Source of the DNA: PALSA-612 sp963765295 | Lineage (GTDB): Bacteria > Actinomycetota > Thermoleophilia > Gaiellales > Gaiellaceae | Length of the DNA stretch: 64,000 nt | Assembly (NCBI GenBank): GCA_963765295.1 | Contig: CAVXVO010000005.1 | Span: 186,001 to 250,000 of the forward strand | Direction of reading: 5' to 3' | Shown here: positions 34,220-43,517 of the stretch, one piece after another | How the letters are laid out: every line of letters starts with the position of its first letter | How positions within the stretch are numbered: the stretch's first letter is position 1 | The notes under the pieces: generated by a model | What the model was told of the DNA's origin: nothing | Seen by the model: only the letters and a program-made list of their open reading frames with translations | Database searches by the model: none | Translations under genes and position numbers: made by a program

Positions 34220-35206
34220 CTAGGCAGCCTGCTCGGCCGCAAGCTGTCCGCAAGCGGCCTGGATGTCTCGACCGCGAGTGAGCCGCACGGTCGCCGGCAG
34301 CCCCGCGCGGTCGAGCACGTTCTTGAACGCGGCGATCGCGTCGCGGGACGAGCCGGCGTAGGCGCCGGTCGGGTTGTACGGGATCAGGTTCACCTTGTAG
34401 ATCTTCCGGTCGAGGAGCCGGGCGAGCTGCGCCGCCTGCTCGACGCGGTCGTTGATGCCCGCGAGCATCACGTACTCGACGAACACCTTGTGCCGGCGGA
34501 GCTCGTTCCAGCGCTCGCACTCGGCCAGCACGTCGGCGAGCGGATAGCGGAGGTTGACCGGCATGAGCGTCGAGCGGAGCGCGTCGTCGGCCGCGTGCAG
34601 AGAGAGCGCGAGCCGGATCGGCGCCTCGACCTCCGAGACGAACCGCGTCAGGCCGGGCAGCCAGCCGACGGTGGAGATCGTCGTCCGCCTGGGCGTGATC
34701 CCGAGATCGGGGAGCCGCCGCGCTGCCCCGAGCACCTCGTCGAGGTTCATCATCGGCTCGCCCATCCCCATGAACACCGCGTGCGAAAGCGGCCCGAGCC
34801 GCCGGAAGTGGAGCGCCTGGTCGAGGATCTCCGAGGCCGTCAGATTGCGCCGGAAGCGCATCTGCCCGGTCGCGCAGAACGTGCACGTGAGCGGGCAGCC
34901 GGACTGCGACGAGAGACAGAGCGAGCGGCGGCCGTCCCGATAGGTCATCAGCACCGCCTCGAGCGGATGGCCGTCGTGCGTGTGGAAGAGCGTCTTGACC
35001 GTGCCGTCGCGGGAGCGGGCCTCCGCCTCGACCGAGAGCGTCGAGAACGGCACCTCGCGCGCGAGCTCGGCCCGGAGTGCGCCGGGCAGATTCGTCATCT
35101 CCTCGAAGCCGGCGGCACCGCGCGCAGCCCACTCCCACACCTGGCCGGCGCGGTAGCGCGGCTCGTGCCGGGCGGCGAGCGTCTCCTCGAGAACGGCGAG
35201 ATCCAT
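34220..35206 (-). CDS. rlmN: 23S rRNA/tRNA adenine-C2 methyltransferase RlmN
   Basis: 328-residue radical-SAM enzyme that methylates C2 of A2503 in 23S rRNA and A37 in some tRNAs. The cluster motif is CPLTCTFC, with SSQSGCPL and ATGQMRFRRNLTASEI around it; MGMGEPMMNLD, LSLHAADD and the catalytic-Cys region near the end (DIQAACGQL) fit. ATG 35206 has AAGG 1-5 nt upstream; the gene is divergent from ltaE across 20 bp. Confidence 0.95.
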   Translation of the reverse strand: MDLAVLEETLAARHEPRYRAGQVWEWAARGAAGFEEMTNLPGALRAELAREVPFSTLSVEAEARSRDGTVKTLFHTHDGHPLEAVLMTYRDGRRSLCLSSQSGCPLTCTFCATGQMRFRRNLTASEILDQALHFRRLGPLSHAVFMGMGEPMMNLDEVLGAARRLPDLGITPRRTTISTVGWLPGLTRFVSEVEAPIRLALSLHAADDALRSTLMPVNLRYPLADVLAECERWNELRRHKVFVEYVMLAGINDRVEQAAQLARLLDRKIYKVNLIPYNPTGAYAGSSRDAIAAFKNVLDRAGLPATVRLTRGRDIQAACGQLAAEQAA

Positions 35207-35226
35207 CCTTCGGCGAGAATAGCCGC
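35207..35226. promoter_or_regulatory. bidirectional promoter, rlmN/ltaE
   Basis: The 20-bp gap contains GAGAATA. Read rightwards, GAGAAT (35215-35220) ends 6 nt before the ltaE GTG. Read leftwards, TATTCT (35221-35216) ends 9 nt before the rlmN ATG. One near-symmetric -10 element could serve both genes. Confidence 0.5.
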
Positions 35227-36270
35227 GTGCGGTTCATCGACCTCCGCTCCGACACGGCGACGCGGCCCACGCCCGGGATGCGCGAGGCGATCGCGCGCGC
35301 GGAGGTCGGCGACGAGCAGAAGCGCGAGGATCCGAGCGTCAACGAGCTCGAGCGGCGGGTCGCGGAGCTCGTCGGGCAGGAGGAGGCCGTCTTCCTCCCG
35401 ACCGCCACGATGGCGAACCAGATCGCGTTGCGGATCCTCTCCGAGCCCGGCGACGAGTTGCTCGCCGACGCCTGGTCGCACCTCTTCATCAACGAGCTCG
35501 GCGGCCCGGCCGTGCACTCGGGGCTCGTCATGCGGCCGCTCGAGGCGACGGACGGACGGTTCTCGGCCGAGCAGGTGCGCGAGGCGGTCTGGGACCGCCG
35601 CGACACACACCGGCCGATCACGCGGCTCGTCTCGATCGAGAACACGAACAACTCGGCGGGCGGGCGCATCTGGCCGCTCGACGTGATCGCCGCCGTCGCC
35701 GAGGTCTGCCGGGAGCTCGACCTCCGGCTCCAGCTCGACGGCGCGCGGCTCATGAACGCGTCGGTGGGGAGCGGCGTGCCGGCGGCCGAGATCGGCCGGC
35801 ACTTCGACGCGGTGACGCTCTGTCTGTCGAAGGGCCTCGGCTGCCCGCTCGGCGCGCTCGTCGCCGGCTCGGAGGAGCGCATGGCGAAGGCGCGCCGCCT
35901 CAAGCACCTGTTCGGCGGCGCCATGCGTCAGGCGGGCATCGTGGCCGCGGCCGGGGTGTACGCGCTCGACCACCACGTCGCGCTCCTGGCGGACGACCAC
36001 GCCCGCGCGCGCCGGCTGGCCGAGGGCTGGCACGCGGCCGGACTCCCCGTCGACCCCGAGCAGGTGGAGACGAACTTCGTCCAGCTCGACGTCGAGCCGC
36101 TCGGCCTCTCGAAGTGGGACGTGATCGGGGCGCTGAAGGAGGCCGGCGTCGGCGTCTCCAACACGGTGCACCCGACCCGGCTTCGCGCCTTGACGCACCT
36201 CGACGTGACCGACGAGGACATCGACGCGGCGATCGAGCTGGCGCCGGAAGCGCTCGCGGCACGTGTCTGA
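35227..36270 (+). CDS. ltaE: low-specificity L-threonine aldolase
   Basis: 347-residue PLP enzyme splitting L-threonine/allo-threonine to glycine and acetaldehyde. FIDLRSDTATRPTPGMREAI, EDPSVNELERRVAELVG, ENTNNSAGGRIWPL, LQLDGARLMNA and the PLP lysine in LCLSKGLGCPLG (Lys202). GTG 35227 is leaderless-like. It could feed glycine to the cleavage system encoded 5 kb upstream. Confidence 0.93.
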   Translation: MRFIDLRSDTATRPTPGMREAIARAEVGDEQKREDPSVNELERRVAELVGQEEAVFLPTATMANQIALRILSEPGDELLADAWSHLFINELGGPAVHSGLVMRPLEATDGRFSAEQVREAVWDRRDTHRPITRLVSIENTNNSAGGRIWPLDVIAAVAEVCRELDLRLQLDGARLMNASVGSGVPAAEIGRHFDAVTLCLSKGLGCPLGALVAGSEERMAKARRLKHLFGGAMRQAGIVAAAGVYALDHHVALLADDHARARRLAEGWHAAGLPVDPEQVETNFVQLDVEPLGLSKWDVIGALKEAGVGVSNTVHPTRLRALTHLDVTDEDIDAAIELAPEALAARV

Positions 36271-37561
36271 CGCCCTGACGCGGCTCGTTCGCGTAGCCCA
36301 GTCCGAGCACCGCCTGCCGAGCGTCAGCGCCCGGGTCGTCGTGCGTGGCGAGACGTTGCTCGAGCTCGCGATCGGCGTCGCGGAGGACGGCGAAGGCCGC
36401 GAGGCGACGCCGGACACCCAGTACCGCGTCGGCTCGATCACGAAGACGTTCACGGCGGCCGCGGTCCTGGCGCTCGTGGACGAGGGCAAGGTCGGGCTCG
36501 ACGATCCGCTCGGCAAGCACGTCGAGGCCGCGGGCGACCGGCCGCTGACGGTTCGCCGGCTGCTCTCGCACGCCTCCGGCCTCCAGCGCGAGCCGGTCGG
36601 GAACGTGTGGGAGACGTTCGAGTTCCCGACGATGGCCGACCTCCTCGCGAGCCTCGACCGGGCCGAGCAGGTCATCGAGCCAGGGGCGTGGTGGCACTAC
36701 TCGAACCTCGCCTACGCGCTCCTCGGCGAGGTCGTGGCGCAGGCGTCGGGCATGCCGTACGAGCAGTTCGTCGAGGAGCGGCTGCTCGGGCCGGTCGGCC
36801 TCGGCCGGACGAGCTGGGAGCGCACGGAGCCCGCGGCGCGCGGCTACTTCGTCGACCCGCACTCGGGTGTTCTCAGGCCCGAGGCGGAGCTCCGGCGCAT
36901 CGACGGCGTCTCGGCCGCCGGCGACCTGTGGTCGACGACCGCCGACCTCTGCACCTGGGGCGCCTGGCTCCGCGACCGCGAGCCGATGCACGCCGTCCAG
37001 ATCATGGCCGATCCTGACCGCTGGCTTCTCGCCTGGGGACTCGGGCTGATGCTCAACCGGCGCGGCGAGCGCATCCTCTACGGACACGACGGCGCCATGC
37101 CAGGCTTCCTGGCCTGCCTCGTCTGCTCACGCGAGGAGGACGTCCAGGCCTGTGTGCTCACGAACTCCTCGAGCGGCGGAGCTGCGGTCATCGAGCTCGC
37201 CGCCGTGCTCGCGGAGCGGGCGATCGAGGACAACCCGGGCGAGCCAGAGCTGTGGCGCGGCCATGAGACGCCGCCGGCGGACGTCGAGGAGCTCCTCGGC
37301 ATCTGGTGGTCCGAGGGCGACCAGGTCGTCTTCGCCTGGCGCGACGGTCACCTCGAGGCCAGGCTCACGGGCGCGCCGCCGAGGATCAAGCCGTCCGTCT
37401 TCGAGCCGGAAGGTCCGGGCCGGTTCCGCGTCGTGTCGGGACGCGAGCGGGGTGAGCGCCTCGAGGTCGTGCGCGACGAGGCGGGCGCCGTCGTCAAGCT
37501 CTACTGGGCCACCTATCCGTTCACCCGCGAGCCGCAGCTGTTCGGCCCCGCGGGCGACTAA
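36263..37561 (+). CDS. serine beta-lactamase-like hydrolase
   Basis: 432-residue class C beta-lactamase/PBP-fold hydrolase. VGSITKTFTAAAVL holds the Ser-x-x-Lys motif, WWHYSNLAYALLGEV the Tyr-x-Asn motif, and YGHDGAMPGF the third (HxG-type) motif. The C-terminal ~110 residues form an extra beta domain, as in D-aminopeptidases and esterases of this superfamily. No signal peptide, so a cytosolic esterase or peptidase is likelier than true antibiotic resistance. GTG 36263 overlaps the ltaE stop. Confidence 0.85.
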   Translation: MSDALTRLVRVAQSEHRLPSVSARVVVRGETLLELAIGVAEDGEGREATPDTQYRVGSITKTFTAAAVLALVDEGKVGLDDPLGKHVEAAGDRPLTVRRLLSHASGLQREPVGNVWETFEFPTMADLLASLDRAEQVIEPGAWWHYSNLAYALLGEVVAQASGMPYEQFVEERLLGPVGLGRTSWERTEPAARGYFVDPHSGVLRPEAELRRIDGVSAAGDLWSTTADLCTWGAWLRDREPMHAVQIMADPDRWLLAWGLGLMLNRRGERILYGHDGAMPGFLACLVCSREEDVQACVLTNSSSGGAAVIELAAVLAERAIEDNPGEPELWRGHETPPADVEELLGIWWSEGDQVVFAWRDGHLEARLTGAPPRIKPSVFEPEGPGRFRVVSGRERGERLEVVRDEAGAVVKLYWATYPFTREPQLFGPAGD

Positions 37562-38604
37562 CGGTTGCCCGAGAGATAGAACGCGACGACGCAGACGACG
37601 TAGCCCGCAAGGAGCAGCAGCCCCTCGCGGCGTGTCCCCTTCCGGTCCCAGACGACGACGCCGACGAACAGCGCCGCGCCGGAGATCGTCGCGAGCTCGA
37701 CCGGGCGGAACGCGAGCGGGAGCGGCGGGCGGACGGCGAACGAGAGCAGCGCCGCGAGCGGAGCGACGAACAGCGCCACCTGCGTGGCGGACGAGACCGC
37801 GATCTCGCTGGCGAGCCGGATCTTTCCGCGCCGCGCGACCACGATCGCGCCGCCGTGCTCGGCCGCGTTTCCGACGATGGCCACGATCACCGCGCTGACG
37901 AAGAACTGCGACAGACCGACCGAGCTCGCGAACCCCTCGAGCGTGTGGACGAGGATCTCGCTCACCACCGCCGTCAAGCCGGTGGCGAGGGCGAGCGTCA
38001 CGATCGCATTCCGCAGCCTCCACGTCTGTGCCGGCGGCGTGTGGTGCGCGGCCTCGTGACGGCGGCGATGCTCTCCCAGGCTCCTCCGGGTCTGGACGAA
38101 GTAGAAGAGCAGGAGCAACGCCGCGATGGGGATGCTCGCAATCGCGAGCGAGTGCCGATCGGGTTCTCCGTGCCATCCGGGCACCGATGCGACCAGGAAG
38201 ACCAGTGCCGCCAGGACGACGAGGCCGAGGTTCGACGCGAGCGAGCGCTTGTTCAGGTCCTCCTCGTTCGTCGCCACGAGCGCGAGGCCGAGCACCAGCA
38301 GGAGGTTGGAGACGATGCTGCCGGTGATCGAGCCGCGAACGACGTCGGGCAGGCCGTCACCGATCGCGAACAGGGCGATGATCAGCTCGGGCGCGTTGCC
38401 GAAGCTCGCGTTCAGGAAGCCGCCGATGCCCGAGCCGGTGTGCTCCGCCGCCTGCTCGGTCGCCTCCCCGATCAGCCACGCGAGCGGCACGAGGGCGAGC
38501 GCCGAGACGCAGAAAAGGGTGACGTCCCCGGCGCCGACGACCCAGTCGAGGATCGCCGCGACCGGAGCGAGCGCAAGCCCCGGCAGCAGGATCTTGCGCG
38601 CCAT
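37558..38604 (-). CDS. Ca2+/H+ antiporter, CaCA family
   Basis: 348-residue cation exchanger with about eleven membrane helices. The two alpha repeats are visible: GGFLNASFGNAPELIIALFA (repeat 1) and VAIVGNAAEHGGAIVVARRG (repeat 2), both with the ion-coordinating Glu; His-rich hydrophilic loop (EHRRRHEAAHH) in the middle. ATG 38604 follows TAGGGT plus 6 nt. The stop overlaps the convergent hydrolase gene. Confidence 0.92.
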   Translation of the reverse strand: MARKILLPGLALAPVAAILDWVVGAGDVTLFCVSALALVPLAWLIGEATEQAAEHTGSGIGGFLNASFGNAPELIIALFAIGDGLPDVVRGSITGSIVSNLLLVLGLALVATNEEDLNKRSLASNLGLVVLAALVFLVASVPGWHGEPDRHSLAIASIPIAALLLLFYFVQTRRSLGEHRRRHEAAHHTPPAQTWRLRNAIVTLALATGLTAVVSEILVHTLEGFASSVGLSQFFVSAVIVAIVGNAAEHGGAIVVARRGKIRLASEIAVSSATQVALFVAPLAALLSFAVRPPLPLAFRPVELATISGAALFVGVVVWDRKGTRREGLLLLAGYVVCVVAFYLSGNR

Positions 38605-38737
38605 GAGGGCACCCTATCGAGGCGTCCGGGCGAGTTAGCAGGCGTGTCGGAGATCGGCTCCGCGAGCGCTCATACCCCCAGCAAGGGGCGGTTGTCAAGT
38701 CTTGCGGAGGCACGCTGTCTGTGCCCACAATTCGGTC

Positions 38738-39151
38738 GTGGAACACGCAACGGCGAACGTCGAGAGCCTCCCGCTGCACCCTCAGGACGAGACCGAGTGC
38801 AGGCGCTGCGACGCGCATTGCGACAAGGTCGTCTACCCCGCTGCATGTCTCGACCGGTCATGTCCGTTCGTGTACGCGTTCGAGGAGTTCGGGCACACCT
38901 ACATCGGCTGCATGCAGAAGGTGTACGAGGTCGAGATCGACATCCGGCTCCTGGGACTGGCCGAGCGGTCGCGGTACGGGTTCGGTGCCGTCAAGGCTGT
39001 TCGGCGGCCGCTGCCGATGTGCCGCGCCGAGGTGTCGACGACCTACGAGCACCGCGTCGGCGAGCTCGGCTGCGTCAACCCGGAGTTCTCGGAGCTGCCG
39101 GTCGGCCAGCCGACCTTCCGGGTGTTCGCCCAGGTCACGCAGGACGCCTGA
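38738..39151 (+). CDS. cysteine-rich protein of unknown function
   Basis: 137 residues, no recognised family. Six cysteines in the N-terminal half (21, 24, 28, 37, 42, 58; pattern CRRCDAHC...C...C...C) suggest a zinc or Fe-S site; the C-terminal part is a beta-rich domain. GTG 38738 is preceded by CACAAT plus 6 nt. Abuts nfo tail to tail. Confidence 0.6.
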   Translation: MEHATANVESLPLHPQDETECRRCDAHCDKVVYPAACLDRSCPFVYAFEEFGHTYIGCMQKVYEVEIDIRLLGLAERSRYGFGAVKAVRRPLPMCRAEVSTTYEHRVGELGCVNPEFSELPVGQPTFRVFAQVTQDA

Positions 39152-39994
39152 CTAGACCCAGCGGGCGTGTAGCTCGCGGAGCGCCTTCACGTCGGCCGCG
39201 CCCGGGCCGTGGCCGTCCGCGCCGGGGACCTCGAGCACGGCCGGCAGGCCCTGGAAGGCCGGGTGGCCGAGGAAGACGCCGAGCTTCTCGCCCATCGCGC
39301 CCTCGAAGATGTTGTCGTGGCGGTCGCGGTTCGAGCCGAGCGGCGTCTTCGAGTCGTTGACGTGCAGGGCCCGGATCCGGTCGAGACCGAAGGTCGAGTC
39401 GATCTCCGCGAGGAGCCGGTCGAGCTCGTCCCGGTCGGTCACGTCCGTCCCGGACGCGTAGAGGTGGCACGAGTCGAGACAGATGCCGAGCCGGGGATGG
39501 CGGTCGAGCCGCTCGAAGATCGCCTCCAGCTCGTCGATCGAGCGACCGATCGTCCCACCGGCGCCGGCGGTGTTCTCCATCAGCAGCCAGGTCGTGTCGG
39601 AGCTGGCCTCGAGCACCTGCTCGAGCGCCGGCGCCACGCGCTCCATGCTCGCCTCGAAGCCCGCGCCCTGGTGCGAGCCGACGTGCAGCACGACACCGTC
39701 CGCCTCGATCGCGCTCGACGCCGCCATCGTCCGGCGCATCGTCTCGACGCTCTTGGAGTAGAAGTCGTCGTTCGGGCTGGCCAGGTTGACGAGGTAGAGC
39801 GAGTGGACCAGGACGGCGCCGAGCCCGGCCTCGGCACGGCGTTCGCGGAACGCCGCCAGGTCGGCCGGGTCGTGGTCAGGGAAGCGCCAGGCACGCGGGC
39901 TCTGGACGAACAACTGGACGGCGTCGGCGTCGATCTCGACGGCGCGATCGATCGCCTTCTTGATTCCGCCTCCGCAGTGGGCCCCGAACAGCAC
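39152..39994 (-). CDS. nfo: deoxyribonuclease IV (AP endonuclease, Nfo family)
   Basis: 280-residue TIM-barrel, tri-zinc endonuclease that cuts 5' to abasic sites. FGAHCGGGI, VLVHSLYLVNLASPN, LMENTAGAGGTIG, GICLDSCHLYASGTDV and HVNDSKTPLGSNRDRHDNI carry the metal ligands. GTG 39994 lies 6 nt after TAGGTT and 17 bp from the divergent gltX. Confidence 0.93.
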   Translation of the reverse strand: MLFGAHCGGGIKKAIDRAVEIDADAVQLFVQSPRAWRFPDHDPADLAAFRERRAEAGLGAVLVHSLYLVNLASPNDDFYSKSVETMRRTMAASSAIEADGVVLHVGSHQGAGFEASMERVAPALEQVLEASSDTTWLLMENTAGAGGTIGRSIDELEAIFERLDRHPRLGICLDSCHLYASGTDVTDRDELDRLLAEIDSTFGLDRIRALHVNDSKTPLGSNRDRHDNIFEGAMGEKLGVFLGHPAFQGLPAVLEVPGADGHGPGAADVKALRELHARWV

Positions 39995-40011
39995 GGCGAT
40001 AACCTAGCCGC
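39995..40011. promoter_or_regulatory. symmetric bidirectional -10 between nfo and gltX
   Basis: The whole 17-bp gap. Rightward -10 TAACCT (40000-40005) plus 6 nt to the gltX ATG; leftward -10 TAGGTT (40006-40001) plus 6 nt to the nfo GTG. Both mRNAs would be leaderless and start from one overlapping element. Confidence 0.6.
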
Positions 40012-41274
40012 ATGACTATCCGAGTTCGTATGGCGCCGAGCCCGACCGGGTTCCTCCACATCGGCAACGTGCACACGGCGCTCTTCAACTGGCTCTTCGC
40101 GCGCCACGAGGGCGGCGAGTTCCGACTGCGTATCGAGAACACGGACACCGGACGCGAGGTCGCGGAGTCGACGGAGCAGATCCAGGAGTCGCTGCGCTGG
40201 CTCGGGCTCGACTGGGACGGCCCGGTGACGTTCCAGCTCGACCGTCTCGAGCGTTGCCAGCAGGAGGCGCGGCGCCTCGTCGACGAGGACAAGGCCTACG
40301 AGGACGAGGGCGCGATCCGCTTCCGCATGCCGGACGACGGTGTCACCGCCTGGGACGACCTGATCCTCGACCGGGTCGAGTACCGGAACGAGGAGCTCGA
40401 GGACGTCGTCATCCTCCGATCGGACGGCCGACCGACGTACAACTTCGCCTCGCCGATCGAGGACTGGCTGGACGGGATCACGCACGTCATCCGCGGGAAC
40501 GACCACGTCTCGAACACGCCCAAGCAGCTGCTGATCCTCGGCGCGCTCGGCGCGCCGATCCCCGAGTACGGTCACCTTCCGTTCGTCCACGGCCCGGGCG
40601 GCGCGAAGCTCTCGAAGCGGCACGGCTCCGTCACCGTGGACGAGTTCCGCGCGCAGGGCTACGTCCCCGACGCGCTCGTCAACTACCTCGCTCTGCTCGG
40701 CTGGAGCTACGACGACAAGACGACGATCATGTCCCGGGAGGAGCTGATCGCGCGGTTCTCGCTGGAGCGCGTCGGCAAGAGCGCAGGCGCCTTCGACTAC
40801 GCCAAGCTCGACTGGCTGAACGGGGAGTACCTGCGGGCGATGTCGCCGGAGGACTATGCCGACGCGCTCGTCGCCTACCTCCGCGAGCAGGGATACCACT
40901 GGGACGAGGACCGGATCCGCCGGGCGGCGCCGCTCGTCCAGGCAAAGATCGAGCGGCTCGGGCAGTTCCCGGAGTACGCGGGCTTCCTGTTCGCGCCGGT
41001 CGCGCCCGACCCGGCGGAGGTGGACGGCTCGGCGCCGCTGTTGCGGGCGGCCGCCGAGGAGCTCGCCGCGGCAGAGCCGTTCGACGCCGCGCACGTCGAG
41101 GAGGTGCTCCGGGCGCTCGCCGAGCGGCTCGGTATCAAGACGCGGGACGCGTTCCAGCCGATCAGGCTCGCGATCACGGGCTCGACGGTCTCCCCGGGGC
41201 TGTTCGAGAGCGTCGAGCTCCTCGGCCGCGACGAGACGCTGGCACGCCTCGCAGCGGCGGCCCCTCCGGCCTAG
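40012..41274 (+). CDS. gltX: glutamate-tRNA ligase
   Basis: 420-residue class I aminoacyl-tRNA synthetase charging tRNA-Glu. HIGH-type motif in PSPTGFLHIGNVHTALFNWLFAR, KMSKS-type motif KLSKRHGSV, and the GluRS ALVNYLALLGW stretch. Shorter than typical (470-490); the anticodon-binding domain is reduced but present, so it is a full GluRS, not the truncated GluQ paralogue. Confidence 0.94.
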   Translation: MTIRVRMAPSPTGFLHIGNVHTALFNWLFARHEGGEFRLRIENTDTGREVAESTEQIQESLRWLGLDWDGPVTFQLDRLERCQQEARRLVDEDKAYEDEGAIRFRMPDDGVTAWDDLILDRVEYRNEELEDVVILRSDGRPTYNFASPIEDWLDGITHVIRGNDHVSNTPKQLLILGALGAPIPEYGHLPFVHGPGGAKLSKRHGSVTVDEFRAQGYVPDALVNYLALLGWSYDDKTTIMSREELIARFSLERVGKSAGAFDYAKLDWLNGEYLRAMSPEDYADALVAYLREQGYHWDEDRIRRAAPLVQAKIERLGQFPEYAGFLFAPVAPDPAEVDGSAPLLRAAAEELAAAEPFDAAHVEEVLRALAERLGIKTRDAFQPIRLAITGSTVSPGLFESVELLGRDETLARLAAAAPPA

Positions 41275-41299
41275 CCCGGCTGCTCGAGAGAGCCCGTGC

Positions 41300-41866
41300 C
41301 TAGGGGTTGTAGACGAGGAAGCTGGCGGCGACGAGGCCGAGGCCGAGCGCCCAGACCGGCCACAGGGTCGCGATCGCGCCGGCCGTGAACGCCGCCGTCC
41401 CGGCGAGCACGAACACCGCGGAGAGCGTGGCGGCCCAGTCGAACCGCTCGGGTGGGTCGACCGGTTGCACGGGAAGCTCCGTCCCGAGCTCGAGACGATG
41501 GCGCGCCAGCCTGACCGCGAAGAGTGCGCCGCGCCACTCGTGCACGAGACACCAGGCCGCGCCGGTGCCCTCCGTATCGAGCGTCTCGCGCACCTCGCCG
41601 GTCGCGTCGCGCGCACGTTCGAGCGCCCCGGCCAGCTCGGCGTGCGACCGCTCGGCGCCTGGCGGCGGCTCGATTCCCGCCACGAGCTCACCGGCCCAGT
41701 GCAGGCGGTTCTGGAGCACCGACAGCTTCTCGGCGGCGGCGTCGAGCGAGAGCGCGTCGGCCGCGACCGCGTCGAGCCGCGACAGCGTCGACGCCAGGTT
41801 CTCCCACAGTCCGGCCAGCGCTGTCGCGTAGCGCTCCCGTTCTGTGGTTCCCGGCCCGTACCCCAC
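41300..41866 (-). CDS. membrane protein of unknown function
   Basis: 188 residues. A long helical N-terminal domain (LAGLWENLASTLSRLDAVAADALSL and ELAGALERARDATGEV) is followed by two C-terminal membrane helices (from about residue 143). No family recognised. TATGAT lies 8 nt before the GTG at 41866, with GGAAG overlapping. Confidence 0.55.
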   Translation of the reverse strand: MGYGPGTTERERYATALAGLWENLASTLSRLDAVAADALSLDAAAEKLSVLQNRLHWAGELVAGIEPPPGAERSHAELAGALERARDATGEVRETLDTEGTGAAWCLVHEWRGALFAVRLARHRLELGTELPVQPVDPPERFDWAATLSAVFVLAGTAAFTAGAIATLWPVWALGLGLVAASFLVYNP

Positions 41867-41910
41867 CTTCCGCGATCATACAAACGCTCGGCCAGGTAGA
41901 TTTGGCCGCG

Positions 41911-43437
41911 ATGACGACGGCGGTCGTCCGCACGCCCAACGAGTTCGAGTCACGGCTCCAGGCGTACATCTTCGAACGGTCTGAGGAAGGCCGTGCAGTC
42001 CGCGTGGGGGAGAAGGAGGCCTCCGAGCAGGCGGCGATCGTGGCGCGCTACGTCGACCTGTTCTCGCGGGAGCAGATGGACGCGCTGCGTGAGGCGGAGG
42101 ACGAGGCCCGCGACCCGGACGAGCGCGAGCGGATCTACCGCCTGCGCAAGACCTGCGAGGAAGGCGTGATCTCGGCGCAACTCGTCGAGAGGGAGGACGC
42201 GCTCGAGAACGCGGAGCTGGCGTCCGAGGTCGTCTTCCGCGGCGAGACGATGCCGCTCCGGGCCGCGCAGGCCAAGCTGGCGGTGCTGACCGCGTACGCC
42301 GAGCGCGAGGAGCTCGGTGACCTCGCCACCGAATCCTCTGCGAAGCTGAACGAGGATCGGCGCGACCTGTTGCAGGCGACCGAGTCGCTCTCGGCCGAGC
42401 TTTCCGGCGAGCCCGACCCGGTGGCGCGGAGCGAGGACGAGAAGCGCATCTCGCTCCGCCAGCTCGCAGACGTGCTCGCCGACGCGAGCGCGCTGATCGA
42501 CGAGGTCTACTCCGCCCAGCGCGAGCGCTGGTTCGAGCGCCTGCTCGGCCCCGAGCGTACGCCGCTGCCGTCGTCTGCCCACGCTGCCTACATGCGCCGG
42601 CTGTCGCCGCTCGACGGCATCTACACGAAGGAGCGCGCGACCGACATCTGCCTCGACACGCTCAAGGCGCTCGGGTTCGACCTCGCCGCCGACCCGAACA
42701 TCAGGCCCGATCTCGAGGACCGGCCGCAGAAGAGCCCGCGCGCGTGCGTGATCGCGTCCGACCCGCCCACCGTCGTCCACCTGATCACCCGCGCTCAGGG
42801 CGGTCTCGCCGACTACCAGGCGTTCCTCCACGAAGCGGGGCACGCGCTCCACTACGCCGGCTGCGACGCGGCGTTGCCGTACACGTTCCGCCGCATCTCG
42901 CGCGACCACGCGCTGACCGAGATCTACTCCTACATCGTCGAGGAGATCTCCTACGAGCCGGGCTGGCACGCGCTGCACTTCGGGCTCTCGGACGCGGAGG
43001 CGCACGAGAACGCGCAGGCGACGACCTTCATGAACTCGCTGCTCTTCCGCCGCTACACCGCCAAGCTCCACTACGAGATCGACTTCTGGTCGCGGTTCGC
43101 CGACGACGGCGGCACGCCCGAGGGCTATTCGGACCGGCTGACGCAGGCGACATCGCTCTGCTATCGCTCCGAGAATTACCTCGCGGACATGGATGCGGGC
43201 TTCTACTCGGCCGACTACCTCCGCGCCTGGATCCGCAACGCCCAGCTCCAGGAGTATCTGACGAAGGAGATCGGCGAGGACTGGTGGCGAAGCCCGAAGA
43301 CTGGGGCTTTCCTTCGCGAGCTGTTCCGCGAGGGCGCGAAGCCGACCAGCGAGGAGATCGCCGAGCGGCTCGGCTACAACCCGCTCGACGTGCGGCCGCT
43401 CGTGGCGCGGTTCAAGGACGCCGCGTCCTGGGCTTGA
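41911..43437 (+). CDS. M3-like zinc oligopeptidase
   Basis: 508-residue metallopeptidase of the M3/M2-like clan. The zinc site is FLHEAGHALHYAGCD, with a downstream Glu in HALTEIYSYIVEEI. The N-terminal 200 residues are helical. These soluble enzymes degrade short peptides. ATG 41911 follows TAGATT plus 8 nt. Exact family (M3 subfamily) inferred from motif context. Confidence 0.8.
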   Translation: MTTAVVRTPNEFESRLQAYIFERSEEGRAVRVGEKEASEQAAIVARYVDLFSREQMDALREAEDEARDPDERERIYRLRKTCEEGVISAQLVEREDALENAELASEVVFRGETMPLRAAQAKLAVLTAYAEREELGDLATESSAKLNEDRRDLLQATESLSAELSGEPDPVARSEDEKRISLRQLADVLADASALIDEVYSAQRERWFERLLGPERTPLPSSAHAAYMRRLSPLDGIYTKERATDICLDTLKALGFDLAADPNIRPDLEDRPQKSPRACVIASDPPTVVHLITRAQGGLADYQAFLHEAGHALHYAGCDAALPYTFRRISRDHALTEIYSYIVEEISYEPGWHALHFGLSDAEAHENAQATTFMNSLLFRRYTAKLHYEIDFWSRFADDGGTPEGYSDRLTQATSLCYRSENYLADMDAGFYSADYLRAWIRNAQLQEYLTKEIGEDWWRSPKTGAFLRELFREGAKPTSEEIAERLGYNPLDVRPLVARFKDAASWA

Positions 43438-43517
43438 CCGCCGCTTGCCTGAAGTTCTTCACATTCTCTTAACGAGAGGCAACGCGCACTCAGCACGGCC
43501 CGGGTTAGCGTGCGGTT

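Noticed and set aside
36263..37561. antibiotic-resistance beta-lactamase
   Set aside because: It lacks a signal peptide and has an extra C-terminal domain, more like an esterase or D-aminopeptidase of the same fold.
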